Origin: Streptomyces venezuelae | GTDB taxonomy: Bacteria > Actinomycetota > Actinomycetes > Streptomycetales > Streptomycetaceae | NCBI RefSeq assembly: GCF_008642275.1 | Contig: NZ_CP029189.1 | Span: 6,554,001-6,618,000 of the forward strand | Length of the DNA: 64,000 nt | Reading direction: 5' to 3' | Part shown: positions 54,185-62,255 of the stretch, piece by piece | Layout: each line of letters starts with the position of its first letter | How positions within the stretch are numbered: the first letter of the stretch is position 1 | The notes under the pieces: generated by a model | What the model was told of the DNA's origin: nothing | The model's input: the letters and a program-made list of their open reading frames with translations, nothing else | Databases searched by the model: none | Program-made: the position numbers and the translations under genes

Positions 54185-55546
54185 ATGGAAGAATCCGAGC
54201 GGACGCTGTTCCAGCGGCTGATCGTCGAACGCGACTGGCAGGACTACGACCGGTTCCTGCCCCGCTTCGAGCAGGCGGCGAGAGACCTCGCCACTCTGGA
54301 GGGGCCGCCCAACCTGGCCACGGTCACCATCGAGAAGCGCCAGTTCCTGCGGTGGGCCCACAACGACGTGCGGACCCTGCCCCGCCGCGAGGCGCGGCGC
54401 GTCCTGGCCCACCTCTTCCGGCCCTTCACGGTGGAGACGCTGTTCGCCCCGGCCGGAGCGGGCCAGGACGCCCCCGCCGCCCTTCGTGCTGCACAATGCG
54501 GTACGGAACACCCTGCCGCGATGGAGGACGCAGTGACGGCCGCAGCCGAGGAATCCGCCGGTTTCGCGGCCCGCGTCGAGGCCAGCAATGTCGGACCGCA
54601 CACCATGGAACAGCTGGAGGCCGACCTCCGGCGCATCGTCACCACCTACCCCAACCGGCCGGTCGGCCCCTTGTTCGAAGAGGTACGGGCGCTGCGCGAC
54701 CGGGTCTTCGAGAAGCTGGAGGGCCGCCAGACGCCCAGCCAGACCCGTGACCTGTACATGGCTGCGGGGGTCTTCTGCGGCGTCCTGGCCAACGCCAGTT
54801 TCGACCTCGGCCGGTACTCGGCCGCGGAGACCCAGGCCCGCACCGCCCACATGTGCGGCGAACTCGCCGGTCACAACGGCCTGCGCGTCTGGGTCCGCGG
54901 CCTGCAGGCCCTGATCGCCTACTGGGACGGCCGTCCCGGCGACGCGGTCCGCCTCGCGGACTCCGGCCGGGGGCTGGTACCGGAGGAAGGGACGGCCCAT
55001 GTCCGTCTCGCGAGCATCAGGGCCCGCGCGCTCGGCCAGCTCCACCAGCCCGCCGCGGCCCTGGCCGCTCTGCTGGAGGCCGACGCGATGCGCGAGCGGC
55101 TCGGCGGGGCGGACGACCTCCCCGGCGGCATGATGGCCTTCCCCCGGGAGAAGCAGCTCTTCTACGCCAGCAGCACCCACTTGTGGCTCGGAGGCAACGA
55201 GCACCTCAGCGACGCCGAAGCCGCCGCCGACGAGGCCGTCGCCCTGTTCGAGAGCGCACCTCCCGAACAGCGCCGCCTCGGCGAGATGTCGCTCGCCCGC
55301 CTCGACCTCTCCCTGGCCCGCCTCGGCCGCGGAGACGTGGAGGGGGCCGCCCACCAGGTGCACGAGGTCCTGCAAGTCCACGCCCGGCGTGGCACGGAGA
55401 GCGTCCGCAAGCGCCTGGGCCACCTCCAGCGCTCGCTCAGCGCGCACCCGGCGGCCACGAGCCCCACCGCCATCGGCCTGCGCGAGGCACTCGCCGACCA
55501 CCATCAGCACGACCCCCTCTCCCTGCCGCCCGGAGGAACCCGTTGA
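54185..55546 (+). CDS. TPR-type transcriptional regulator-like protein
   Basis: The protein has 453 residues from the ATG at 54185, preceded by GAAAGGTGATCGG. The N-terminus (DWQDYDRFLPRFEQAARDLA, VTIEKRQFLRWAHNDVRTLP, RRVLAHLFRP) has the form of DNA-binding regions of streptomycete TPR regulators, though the helix-turn-helix is less obvious than in the neighbours. The rest is TPR-type helices (RLADSGRGLVPEEGTAHVRLAS, ALGQLHQPAAALAALLEAD). It overlaps the oxidoreductase gene (TTGA), so the two are cotranslated. Confidence 0.82.
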   Translation: MEESERTLFQRLIVERDWQDYDRFLPRFEQAARDLATLEGPPNLATVTIEKRQFLRWAHNDVRTLPRREARRVLAHLFRPFTVETLFAPAGAGQDAPAALRAAQCGTEHPAAMEDAVTAAAEESAGFAARVEASNVGPHTMEQLEADLRRIVTTYPNRPVGPLFEEVRALRDRVFEKLEGRQTPSQTRDLYMAAGVFCGVLANASFDLGRYSAAETQARTAHMCGELAGHNGLRVWVRGLQALIAYWDGRPGDAVRLADSGRGLVPEEGTAHVRLASIRARALGQLHQPAAALAALLEADAMRERLGGADDLPGGMMAFPREKQLFYASSTHLWLGGNEHLSDAEAAADEAVALFESAPPEQRRLGEMSLARLDLSLARLGRGDVEGAAHQVHEVLQVHARRGTESVRKRLGHLQRSLSAHPAATSPTAIGLREALADHHQHDPLSLPPGGTR

Positions 55547-56388
55547 CGACCCTGACGTTGCTGCACCCCGGAGCGATGGGCGCCCCGCTCGCCTCCTGGG
55601 CCGTCGCCAACGGCCATCAGGTCCTGTGGGTGGCCGACGGCCGGGGCCCCACGACCCGCGAGCGCGCCGACCGGGCCGGCCTCTGCGCCCGGCCCGGCCT
55701 CGCGGACGCGTTGCGTGCCAGCGACATCGTCCTGTCCGTCTGCCCGCCGCACGCCGCCGAAGACGTGGCCCGCTCCGTGGCCGAGCTCGGCTACGGCGGC
55801 CTCTACGTGGAGGCCAACGCCATCAGCCCCGCACGCCTGGACGCCATCAGGTCCCTCCTCGGCCCGAACCCGGTCCTGGACGGCGCGATCATCGGCCCGC
55901 CGCCCGTCGACGGCAAGGAGGCCCGGCTCTACCTGTCCGGCCCCGAAGAACACCAGCTGCTCGTGCGGGGGGTCTTCGAGGGCACCGGGGTGAAGGTCCG
56001 CGACGCGGGCCCCCGGCCCGGATCCGCCTCGGCCCTGAAGATGGCGTTCGGCGGCTACCAGAAGGCAGCCCGCACCCTGGCTGCCGTCGCCCACGCGCTG
56101 GCGGACGACCACGGCGTCGGCGACCTGCTCGCGGACGAGGCCCGTACGATGCCCGGAGCCATCCTCGCCGACCGCGCGTACATCCCCAGTGTGGCCGCCA
56201 GGGCCTGGCGCTGGGCCCCGGAAATGCGCGAGGTCGCCGAAACCCTGCAGGCGGCCGACCTGCCGCCGCAGCTCGCCCGGGCCGCGGCCGAGGTCATGGG
56301 GCGCTGGGACGGGGACAAGGACAGGGGCGACCTCACGCCGCGCGAGGCACTCGACCACCTCCACGGCACCTCCACCCACGGGCGGTAG
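55543..56388 (+). CDS. 6PGDH-family NAD(P)-dependent oxidoreductase
   Basis: The protein has 281 residues from the TTG at 55543, after GGAGGAA; the TTG overlaps the preceding stop. The N-terminal Rossmann fold (LTLLHPGAMGAPLASWAVANGH, with the G-x-M-G motif, about 5-26) and the later GLYVEANAISPARLD and ALKMAFGGYQKAART (with the Lys near the catalytic position) indicate a beta-hydroxyacid dehydrogenase/imine-reductase-like protein, with a DUF1932-like C-terminal domain. Substrate unknown. Its start codon and coupling suggest it works with the TPR regulator unit. Confidence 0.85.
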   Translation: MTTLTLLHPGAMGAPLASWAVANGHQVLWVADGRGPTTRERADRAGLCARPGLADALRASDIVLSVCPPHAAEDVARSVAELGYGGLYVEANAISPARLDAIRSLLGPNPVLDGAIIGPPPVDGKEARLYLSGPEEHQLLVRGVFEGTGVKVRDAGPRPGSASALKMAFGGYQKAARTLAAVAHALADDHGVGDLLADEARTMPGAILADRAYIPSVAARAWRWAPEMREVAETLQAADLPPQLARAAAEVMGRWDGDKDRGDLTPREALDHLHGTSTHGR

Positions 56389-56500
56389 CGGCAGCGGGTG
56401 GGCGACGACAGGGGCCGGGACCAGCTCGCAACTAGCCCTGTATGACGACTGGTTGAGGCACCAGGGTGATCCGAAAACATCGGGCGTGCACACTCCGGGA

Positions 56501-56519
56501 GTGATATCACCGAGGTGAT
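56501..56519. promoter_or_regulatory. GTGATATCACC operator-like site upstream of the XRE/TPR gene
   Basis: gtgatatcac (56501-56510) is a perfect palindrome, followed by a second inverted pair, atcacc-ga-ggtgat (56506-56519), so three ggtgat-type half sites are stacked. A further ggtgat occurs at 56465-56470. The site ends 56 bases before the GTG at 56576. The same 11-mer, gtgatatcacc, recurs at 59805-59815. Confidence 0.55.
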
Positions 56520-56575
56520 CTCGCTTATCCGCCTGCTCTTTCGTGCCGGGAGCGGTCCCGGCTTGGAGGCAACAC

Positions 56576-58096
56576 GTGGTCCAGCACGCGCCGCGGCACT
56601 GCGATCAGTGCGGCTGCCGGCTCAGCCAGTACAACCCGGACGGACTCTGCGCGGCCTGCACCCGCGCCCGGGTTCCCGAACTCCCCCCACCACTGGTCGT
56701 GCCGGACCGGGTCTGGCAGGACGCCGACGTCCGACAGGCCTTCGCGGCCTTGGACTTCGGCGAGGCCAGCCGTCTGATCAGGCAACGAGGCGCACTGCGC
56801 CAGGAGGACGTGGCCGAACTCACCGGACTGAGCCAGGGGTTCTTGTCCATGCTGGAGTCGGGCAGTCGTCGCCTCACCAACATCGACAAGATCATCGAGT
56901 TCGTCGCAGGCCTCGGCGCTCCCACCGAGCTCGTGCGGCTCCCGCTTCCCCGGTCGTCCGGGGCGGCTCCGCCACCGCACGCGGAGCAGGCGACAGGCGA
57001 TCTCGACCCGACCCTGCCGTGGACCGCCGCCCGTATGGTGGCGGCACTGGACCACGCGGTGGGAGGCAACGTGATAGACCGCCGGAAGTTCGTCACGGTG
57101 ACGGGGATCGCCCTCACCGCCTACGTCCACCACTGGGGCACGGCCGAAGCCGAGCCCCTCCGGCGGGCCGCCGACGGCAGCAGGCTCTCGGCGGACCTGC
57201 TGGACAGTCTGCAGGCGACCACCGACCGGCTGCGCATCATGGACGCCGGCGCCGGCAGCGGCACACTGGGCGAACTGGGCGACGCACACCTGGAACTGCT
57301 GAGGCGTCTCCTGCGGAAGGCGTCGTACACGGAGGACATCGGCCGGCGCCTGGCCGGCATCGTCGCCGACACCGCCACCCAGACCGGCTGGTTCGCCTTC
57401 GACTCCGGACGGCACGACCACGCCCAGCACTACCTGCTCGCGGCGCTGCGAGCCGCCAAGGTCTCCGGCGACGACCGCCTCGGCGCCGGCGCCCTCTCGT
57501 ACCTCGCCGTCCACGGCTACTCCACCGGCCGGCCGCGTACGGCGGTCACCGCGGCGCGGGCCGCCCGAGAGAAGATCAAGACCCTCGGCACACCTGCCCT
57601 CGAAGCCATGCTGCTGACCAGGCAGGCACGGGGCCACGCCAAGCTGGGCGAACGGCAGGCAGCCCTCACCGCGCTCGGCGAGGCCGCCGAACTCTGTGCC
57701 CGCGGACGTTCCGCAGCGGATCCCCACTGGCTCTACTGGATCAACGAAGGCGAGATCCACGGGCAGGCCGGCAGCGCCCATCTCGACCTGGGCGATCCGC
57801 CCGCGGCCGTCGCCGGCTTCACCGCGGCACGCAAGGCACTGAACCCGGCGGACCAGCGCACCAACGCCCTGTTCCTCTCACGTGCTGCGTCCGCGTTCCT
57901 CAGGCAGGGCGAACTGGAGGCGGGGTGCTCTGCGGCGCACCAGGCGCTCGACCTCGCCGTAGGGCTCCAGTCGGCCCGGCTCAACGAGCACATCGACGCG
58001 ATGGTGGGCGAGCTCGCCCCGTTCGGCCGGGACCCGTACGCTCGGGACCTGACCGACCGCGCCGCCCTCGTGACCCGGACCCGGAGCCGCACGTGA
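56576..58096 (+). CDS. Zinc-ribbon, XRE and TPR regulator
   Basis: The protein has 506 residues from the GTG at 56576, chosen because GGAGG lies 7 bases before it; the frame also opens at 56543. It starts with a zinc-ribbon-like pair, CDQCGCRL and CAACTRAR. An XRE helix-turn-helix follows (about 60-115: ALRQEDVAELTGLSQGFLSM, SRRLTNIDKIIEF). The long C-terminal part is TPR-type. The stop overlaps the HAD gene (GTGA). The upstream palindromic site is a likely autoregulatory operator. Confidence 0.88.
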   Translation: MVQHAPRHCDQCGCRLSQYNPDGLCAACTRARVPELPPPLVVPDRVWQDADVRQAFAALDFGEASRLIRQRGALRQEDVAELTGLSQGFLSMLESGSRRLTNIDKIIEFVAGLGAPTELVRLPLPRSSGAAPPPHAEQATGDLDPTLPWTAARMVAALDHAVGGNVIDRRKFVTVTGIALTAYVHHWGTAEAEPLRRAADGSRLSADLLDSLQATTDRLRIMDAGAGSGTLGELGDAHLELLRRLLRKASYTEDIGRRLAGIVADTATQTGWFAFDSGRHDHAQHYLLAALRAAKVSGDDRLGAGALSYLAVHGYSTGRPRTAVTAARAAREKIKTLGTPALEAMLLTRQARGHAKLGERQAALTALGEAAELCARGRSAADPHWLYWINEGEIHGQAGSAHLDLGDPPAAVAGFTAARKALNPADQRTNALFLSRAASAFLRQGELEAGCSAAHQALDLAVGLQSARLNEHIDAMVGELAPFGRDPYARDLTDRAALVTRTRSRT

Positions 58097-58857
58097 CCCA
58101 GACCCGGCAGACCCTCGTCCTGTGGGACATCGACCGCACACTCCTGTACGTCGGTGACGTCGACCGGCAGGTCTACCGGGAGACGTTCGCCGAGGTCGTC
58201 GGCCGCCCCGCGGAGCACCTCCCGGCCCGCGGCACCGGCGTCACGATGCCGCTGGCGATCCGGTCGCTCCTCGTCGACAACGGTGTGCCGGAGGCGGACG
58301 TCGCCGAGCTGCAGCGGCGGATGGTGGAACTCCTGCCCGCACGCCTCGCGGCACACGGTCAGGATCTGCGGGAGCGGGGGGTCCTCCTGCCCGGTGCCGC
58401 CGCCGCCCTGCGCGCCGTGCACGAGCATCCCGGTCTCGTCCCGACCGCCGTGACCGGAAACCTCAAGGCGAGCGCGCTGCTGAAGCTCGCCGCCTTCGGC
58501 CTGGACGGCATGCTGGACCCGGAGATCGGCGGATTCGCCTCCGACGACCACCACCGGCCGGCGCTCGTCGCCCTCGCGCAGAAGCGGGCCGGGGCGAAGC
58601 ACGGCACGACGTTCAACCGCGCGAACACCGTCGTCATCGGTGACTCTCTGGAGGACGTCCGTACCGGTCGTGAGGGCGGCGCGGCGGTCATCGGTGTGGC
58701 GTCGGGGAAGACGACGGCCACCGAGCTGAGCGACTCCGGTGCCGACCTCGTGCTCGACTCGCTTGAGGACGTCGCACGGGTGCTGAGGGGCATCTGCGAG
58801 CTCACGGGCACAGGTACGAGCGTGCGTACGGGTACGGGCACCGGCCGACGACCGTAG
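58093..58857 (+). CDS. HAD-family hydrolase
   Basis: The protein has 254 residues, with its GTG overlapping the regulator stop. HAD motif I is VLWDIDRTLLYV (D-x-D-x-T, about 8-19), a Thr/Lys region (AVTGNLKASAL) fits motifs II/III and motif IV is VVIGDSLEDVRTGREGGAAVIG. It belongs to the phosphoglycolate-phosphatase-like subgroup with a helical cap. It is coupled to the XRE/TPR gene, so it may act on a compound sensed or produced in this cluster. Confidence 0.9.
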   Translation: MTQTRQTLVLWDIDRTLLYVGDVDRQVYRETFAEVVGRPAEHLPARGTGVTMPLAIRSLLVDNGVPEADVAELQRRMVELLPARLAAHGQDLRERGVLLPGAAAALRAVHEHPGLVPTAVTGNLKASALLKLAAFGLDGMLDPEIGGFASDDHHRPALVALAQKRAGAKHGTTFNRANTVVIGDSLEDVRTGREGGAAVIGVASGKTTATELSDSGADLVLDSLEDVARVLRGICELTGTGTSVRTGTGTGRRP

Positions 58858-58922
58858 TCGGCCGCGGTCCAGGGGGGAGTGTCGGGGCGCCGGGCGAGGT
58901 GGTGGCCCGACCGTCCGCGGAC

Positions 58923-59420
58923 CTACTGCGGCGATCCGCGGCGGGACGCCGGTCGGTCGGCGAAGCCGACGGGCCCACGGGACGCGTCGAGCACGCCGTA
59001 CTGCCAGCCCAGCGTGATCAGATGGGGATCGTTGGAAGCCGTCCACCGCTTCCGGAGGCCACGCAGTCTCTTGCCCACGACATCCGTCGAGTAGTGGCAG
59101 AGGCGGCCCGTCTCCGCCAGCCCGGCGCCCAGGGCCAGACCCCAGAGGATCGTCCGCTCGACCTCGTCCGCCGTCGGCGCCGGTGCGATGGGGTCGGGAC
59201 GGGGCAGCTGCCCCGTCGCGTAGCAGACGTGGATGAGTGCGGTGCGGGAGGACACGCAGGCCCTGGTGTTGCTGTCGGACATCTGGACGTCCACGGTGGC
59301 CTTGGAAAGCCCCAGGTCGGCCGCGACCTGGACGCTGGACATGCCGAGGGCCACCTTCGCGGCGATGCGGAGCTGAGCGGGGGTGAGCAGGGGGGTGACG
59401 GTGCTGGGGCGTGCGGCCAT
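58923..59420 (-). CDS. LuxR-type HTH protein
   Basis: The protein has 165 residues from the ATG at 59420, with GAGAGG upstream at long spacing. The first 60 residues form a LuxR/GerE-type helix-turn-helix (LTPAQLRIAAKVALGMSSVQVAADLGLSKATVDVQM). The C-terminal half has a second, weaker helical DNA-binding-like region (TILWGLALGAGLAETGRLC, STDVVGKRLRGLRKRW). No receiver or ligand domain is seen. It lies at the 3' end of the JmjC/kinase/SagB locus and may control it. Confidence 0.8.
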   Translation of the reverse strand: MAARPSTVTPLLTPAQLRIAAKVALGMSSVQVAADLGLSKATVDVQMSDSNTRACVSSRTALIHVCYATGQLPRPDPIAPAPTADEVERTILWGLALGAGLAETGRLCHYSTDVVGKRLRGLRKRWTASNDPHLITLGWQYGVLDASRGPVGFADRPASRRGSPQ

Positions 59421-59575
59421 GGTTCAGGTCCTCTCATGGGGCGAGCAGCGGACATGGATGCGGAACTGCGCGTTCGGCTCTGCGGGGCCGCTCCGGCCAC
59501 CCCGGGCGTGCGGCTGCGCGGCCGCCTTCGTACGCGCCGTGGCGTCTCATGCGCCCGGGGGAGCCGGGCCGGTGC

Positions 59576-59650
59576 TCAGGACGCGCGGATCCGGGCGTCG
59601 AGCACGGAGGCGCCGGCCAGGATGTCCCGTGCGTTCCGATGGGTGATCAC
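59576..59650 (-). CDS. 24-codon ORF, candidate precursor peptide
   Basis: The frame starts with GTG at 59650 and stops at 59576. It is preceded by GGAGAGG, 12 bases before the start, in a GC-lower region. The 24-residue product begins VITHRNARDILAGAS and ends SVLDARIRAS; it has no Cys and is basic. In position it lies between the LuxR-type regulator and the JmjC/kinase/SagB genes, where a RiPP precursor could be placed, and it seems to have its own promoter region with a palindromic operator-like site. No other feature proves it is translated. Confidence 0.4.
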   Translation of the reverse strand: MITHRNARDILAGASVLDARIRAS

Positions 59651-59803
59651 CTTGGTCTCGTTCCTCTCCGGTTTCCCCGTGCGGCTCTGCGCACGTACGG
59701 CTGACCCGCTGGTGCAGAGCCCGTATCGGAGGTCGGTGCCGACAGGAGTCGGCCGTGTCCGCAACAGAGTTGGGCACCGCGGGGAACTCGTGCACATCGC
59801 CGT

Positions 59804-59815
59804 GGTGATATCACC
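59804..59815. promoter_or_regulatory. GTGATATCACC operator-like palindrome upstream of the 24-codon ORF
   Basis: ggtgatatcacc is a perfect 12-bp palindrome 154 bp upstream of the leftward GTG at 59650. It contains the same 11-mer found at 56501-56511 in front of the XRE/TPR gene. Two independent copies of this AT-rich palindrome in this GC-rich window are unlikely by chance. Confidence 0.5.
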
Positions 59816-59858
59816 CGTGGGATGGAGAAGCCGGACGCGCGGCCTGGCCCGCCGGGGT

Positions 59859-59883
59859 GGCCCGGGGGACGCTGCCCCGGGCC
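59859..59883 (-). terminator. Hairpin after the JmjC gene
   Basis: A 9-bp GC stem (59859-59867 with 59875-59883, 7-base loop) starts about 120 bases beyond the JmjC stop, followed by further self-complementary cccgggcccggg. It separates the SagB-kinase-JmjC operon from the 24-codon ORF and LuxR gene. Confidence 0.5.
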
Positions 59884-60006
59884 CGGGCCCGGGGCCGGAC
59901 GCCGCGAGGCGGTGGGGGAACGCGCCGGCCGTCCCGGCGCTCGCGGACCGGCTCCACCGGGAGGGGCGGGCGGACGTGGCGAGCCGGGACGGCAGGACGT
60001 ACGAGG

Positions 60007-61179
60007 CTACGGGAGGGCGATCACCAGCCCCGCCTCGATCAGGGAACGGCACCGCTCGACCGAGGCCTGCCGCTCCCCGGACCGTGCGGCCGCCTCGGCG
60101 AGCCCGACCGGGAACGACATGTGCACGGCGGCGAGGAGACCCACCGTGCCCGGGTCCGCGGCGAAGACACCGCCGGCAGCGGCGAACGCGACCCGGCCGT
60201 CCGGGGTGGTGCCGAGCAGTTCGATTCCTCCGGGTATCCGTGTGCGCAGGTGCGTCCCGTCGGTCGGCTGCACCGGATCCGCCGCGAGCGGGAGCCGTGA
60301 CCGCAGCAGCCGGCGGTAGGTCCCCTCGTTCGGCGGGAACTCGGCCACCCCGAGATGGGCCGGTACCTGGTTCCGGGAGATCCAGTTGTGGTGCCGCAGG
60401 AGTGCGATGGAGAGGAGCCCGCTGTCATCGCCGAGCGGGACCGCCTGGTGGGGATGTCCCTCGGGGAAGAGCAGGCAGTCCCCGGGCTTCAGCACCTCGT
60501 CGAGGACGATCCGGGAGGCAGGTCCGCCCTCCGGGGTGTCCCAGCTCCCCAGCTGGAAACGCTTGCTGCCCCAGAGCATCAGGGCGATGACGTCCTGGCG
60601 GTCGGAGTGCCATCCGGTGACGCTGGTCGTGCCGGCGGAGATGAAGAGCTTGGTGAACACGTCGGCCCCGGACACGGCGACGACGTCGTCCATCAGTGCT
60701 GCCAGGGCCCCGTACCAGCGGTCGAACTGCCGGACTCCGAGAGTGACTCCCGACTCCAGCGCCCGCCTGACGCGGTGGATGTCCATCTGGAAGGTGTCGG
60801 AGTCCGGTTCCAGCTGGTTGCCGAAGTGCTCGCCGGGCAGCTTCCCGTCGGCGTCACGGAGCTCCATGTCCGCGTTGGCTCCCGTACCGGGTCCGGCGAT
60901 CAGCCGTGGCTCCGCCGTGAGCCAGCGCTCGAACTCGGCGCGGCCGGGCAGCAGACCGGTTCCGGCGTTCCTTCCGAGGGCCGGGGCTTCGCAGGGCTGA
61001 CCGAGGCCCGACACCACGGTGTCCCCCAGGACGAGGCCGAGGCGCTCGGCGGCTCGCTCGACGGCAGTGCCGTCGGCCGCGTCGACGAGGGACACGAGGC
61101 CGTCGGGAACGGCGCCCGCGCGGATGGCCAGTCGGTCGACTTCGTCCAGTCGATGCACGGAGTGAGGCGTCACGGTCAT
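60007..61179 (-). CDS. JmjC/cupin-type iron(II), 2-oxoglutarate oxygenase-like protein
   Basis: The protein has 390 residues from the ATG at 61179, after TTGGAG and overlapping the kinase stop (ATGA). A double-stranded beta-helix domain is seen at about 95-260 with the facial triad HSD (H191 and D193, in TGWHSDRQDV) and a last His in EGHPHQAV (about 244). The domain layout resembles ribosomal-oxygenase-type JmjC hydroxylases, which act on His or Arg in proteins; in RiPP loci related enzymes hydroxylate the peptide. The C-terminal 120 residues are a helical winged-helix-like extension. The peptide target is inferred from the locus. Confidence 0.83.
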   Translation of the reverse strand: MTVTPHSVHRLDEVDRLAIRAGAVPDGLVSLVDAADGTAVERAAERLGLVLGDTVVSGLGQPCEAPALGRNAGTGLLPGRAEFERWLTAEPRLIAGPGTGANADMELRDADGKLPGEHFGNQLEPDSDTFQMDIHRVRRALESGVTLGVRQFDRWYGALAALMDDVVAVSGADVFTKLFISAGTTSVTGWHSDRQDVIALMLWGSKRFQLGSWDTPEGGPASRIVLDEVLKPGDCLLFPEGHPHQAVPLGDDSGLLSIALLRHHNWISRNQVPAHLGVAEFPPNEGTYRRLLRSRLPLAADPVQPTDGTHLRTRIPGGIELLGTTPDGRVAFAAAGGVFAADPGTVGLLAAVHMSFPVGLAEAAARSGERQASVERCRSLIEAGLVIALP

Positions 61180-62255
61180 CGCTCCAAGGTCTTGAGCAGG
61201 GGGGAGAGGTGGGAGTCGAGGTCGGCGACGAGGCCGGGCCACGGGGAGACGCGCAGCCGGTGCACGGGGACTCGGGAGGCCAGCTCATGGCTGCTGCGGT
61301 GCAGGTCCGCCGGGCCGGCGCCGCCGTCACGGAGATGTTCCACCAGCCACGACATCGCCTCCCCCTCGTCGCGGGCCGTCTCGACGGCGGTCTCGACGGC
61401 GGCCGGAGCGCCCGGCTCCCGCTCCGGTTCCGCTTCCGGTTCCGGTTCCGGTTCCGGGCGGAGGATCACGACGGCGGCGGGCAGGCAGGCGCCGAGGTAC
61501 GTCCGCGCCTCCCTCGGCAGCGGTACGGAGCTTCGCCGCCCGCCGGTCCGTACCGCGACCGGGAGCGGGACGCCGAAGACCGCGCCGGTCAGGGAGTCCA
61601 GCAGTACGACCTCGTCGGTGGCGACGGCGGCGAGCCCGGCGTCGCGGGCCCAGAGTGCCGCCGTCGTCTTGCCGGCCTTCTGGTGGCCGCAGACGAGGAC
61701 GGCCCGGCCGGGGGCCGGTACGAGCAGCGCGGCGTGCAGGGCCACGAACCGCCCGCGGTACGGGGGAGTGGCGAGCGGTGGCAGCGCGGGCAGGTGGCCC
61801 GTCAGCGCGTGCCACCGGGGATCACCGGGCATGCGGTAGCGGACGCCGGGCCGTTCGCCGGAGAACGACCGGTGCAGCAGGTCGGCCCGGGCGTCACGGT
61901 CGAGCCGCACGAGGACGTCGGCGGTCCGCCGCCGGACGGGTACCGCCGCCGCGAGACCGGTCCGCAGCCATCGCTGCACGGCAGCGTCGGCCGTGTGGTA
62001 GCGCACCGTACCTCCCGCGAGAACCAGGTCGACGAACGGCATGGCCTCCCCGTCGCCGCTCCGGTCCGGTCCGGAGACCGCGTCCAGGGCCTCGTGCAGC
62101 GGCAGCGGCCAGAATTCGTCCTCCCGCCACAGCCGCGTCCCCAGGGCGGCGCCGACCCGGTAGGCCGTGCTCGTCGTGTTCTCCACGACGTCCCATGTCC
62201 CGTCGGACCGTTCGCGGACGGCCCAACCGGAGGACTCAGCATCCACGTGCGTCAC
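61176..62255 (-). CDS. HPr-kinase-like P-loop protein
   Basis: The protein has 359 residues from the GTG at 62255, with GGAG 9 bases upstream; it overlaps the SagB gene end by 20 bases. A P-loop, GHQKAGKTT (190-198), lies in a C-terminal kinase-like region as in HPr kinases and the HPr-kinase-like proteins found in RiPP gene clusters. Other motifs are TDEVVLLDSLTGAVFGVPL and, near the C-terminus, an acidic EPEPEPEAEPEREPG run encoded by repeated 6-bp units (about 61420-61460). It may phosphorylate a peptide Ser or an enzyme. Function in the cluster is inferred. Confidence 0.8.
   Translation of the reverse strand: MTHVDAESSGWAVRERSDGTWDVVENTTSTAYRVGAALGTRLWREDEFWPLPLHEALDAVSGPDRSGDGEAMPFVDLVLAGGTVRYHTADAAVQRWLRTGLAAAVPVRRRTADVLVRLDRDARADLLHRSFSGERPGVRYRMPGDPRWHALTGHLPALPPLATPPYRGRFVALHAALLVPAPGRAVLVCGHQKAGKTTAALWARDAGLAAVATDEVVLLDSLTGAVFGVPLPVAVRTGGRRSSVPLPREARTYLGACLPAAVVILRPEPEPEPEAEPEREPGAPAAVETAVETARDEGEAMSWLVEHLRDGGAGPADLHRSSHELASRVPVHRLRVSPWPGLVADLDSHLSPLLKTLER

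Noticed and set aside
59547..59795. 82-codon leftward frame overlapping the 24-codon ORF
   Set aside because: Its codon use and composition are unlike real genes, and its start lacks a ribosome binding site.
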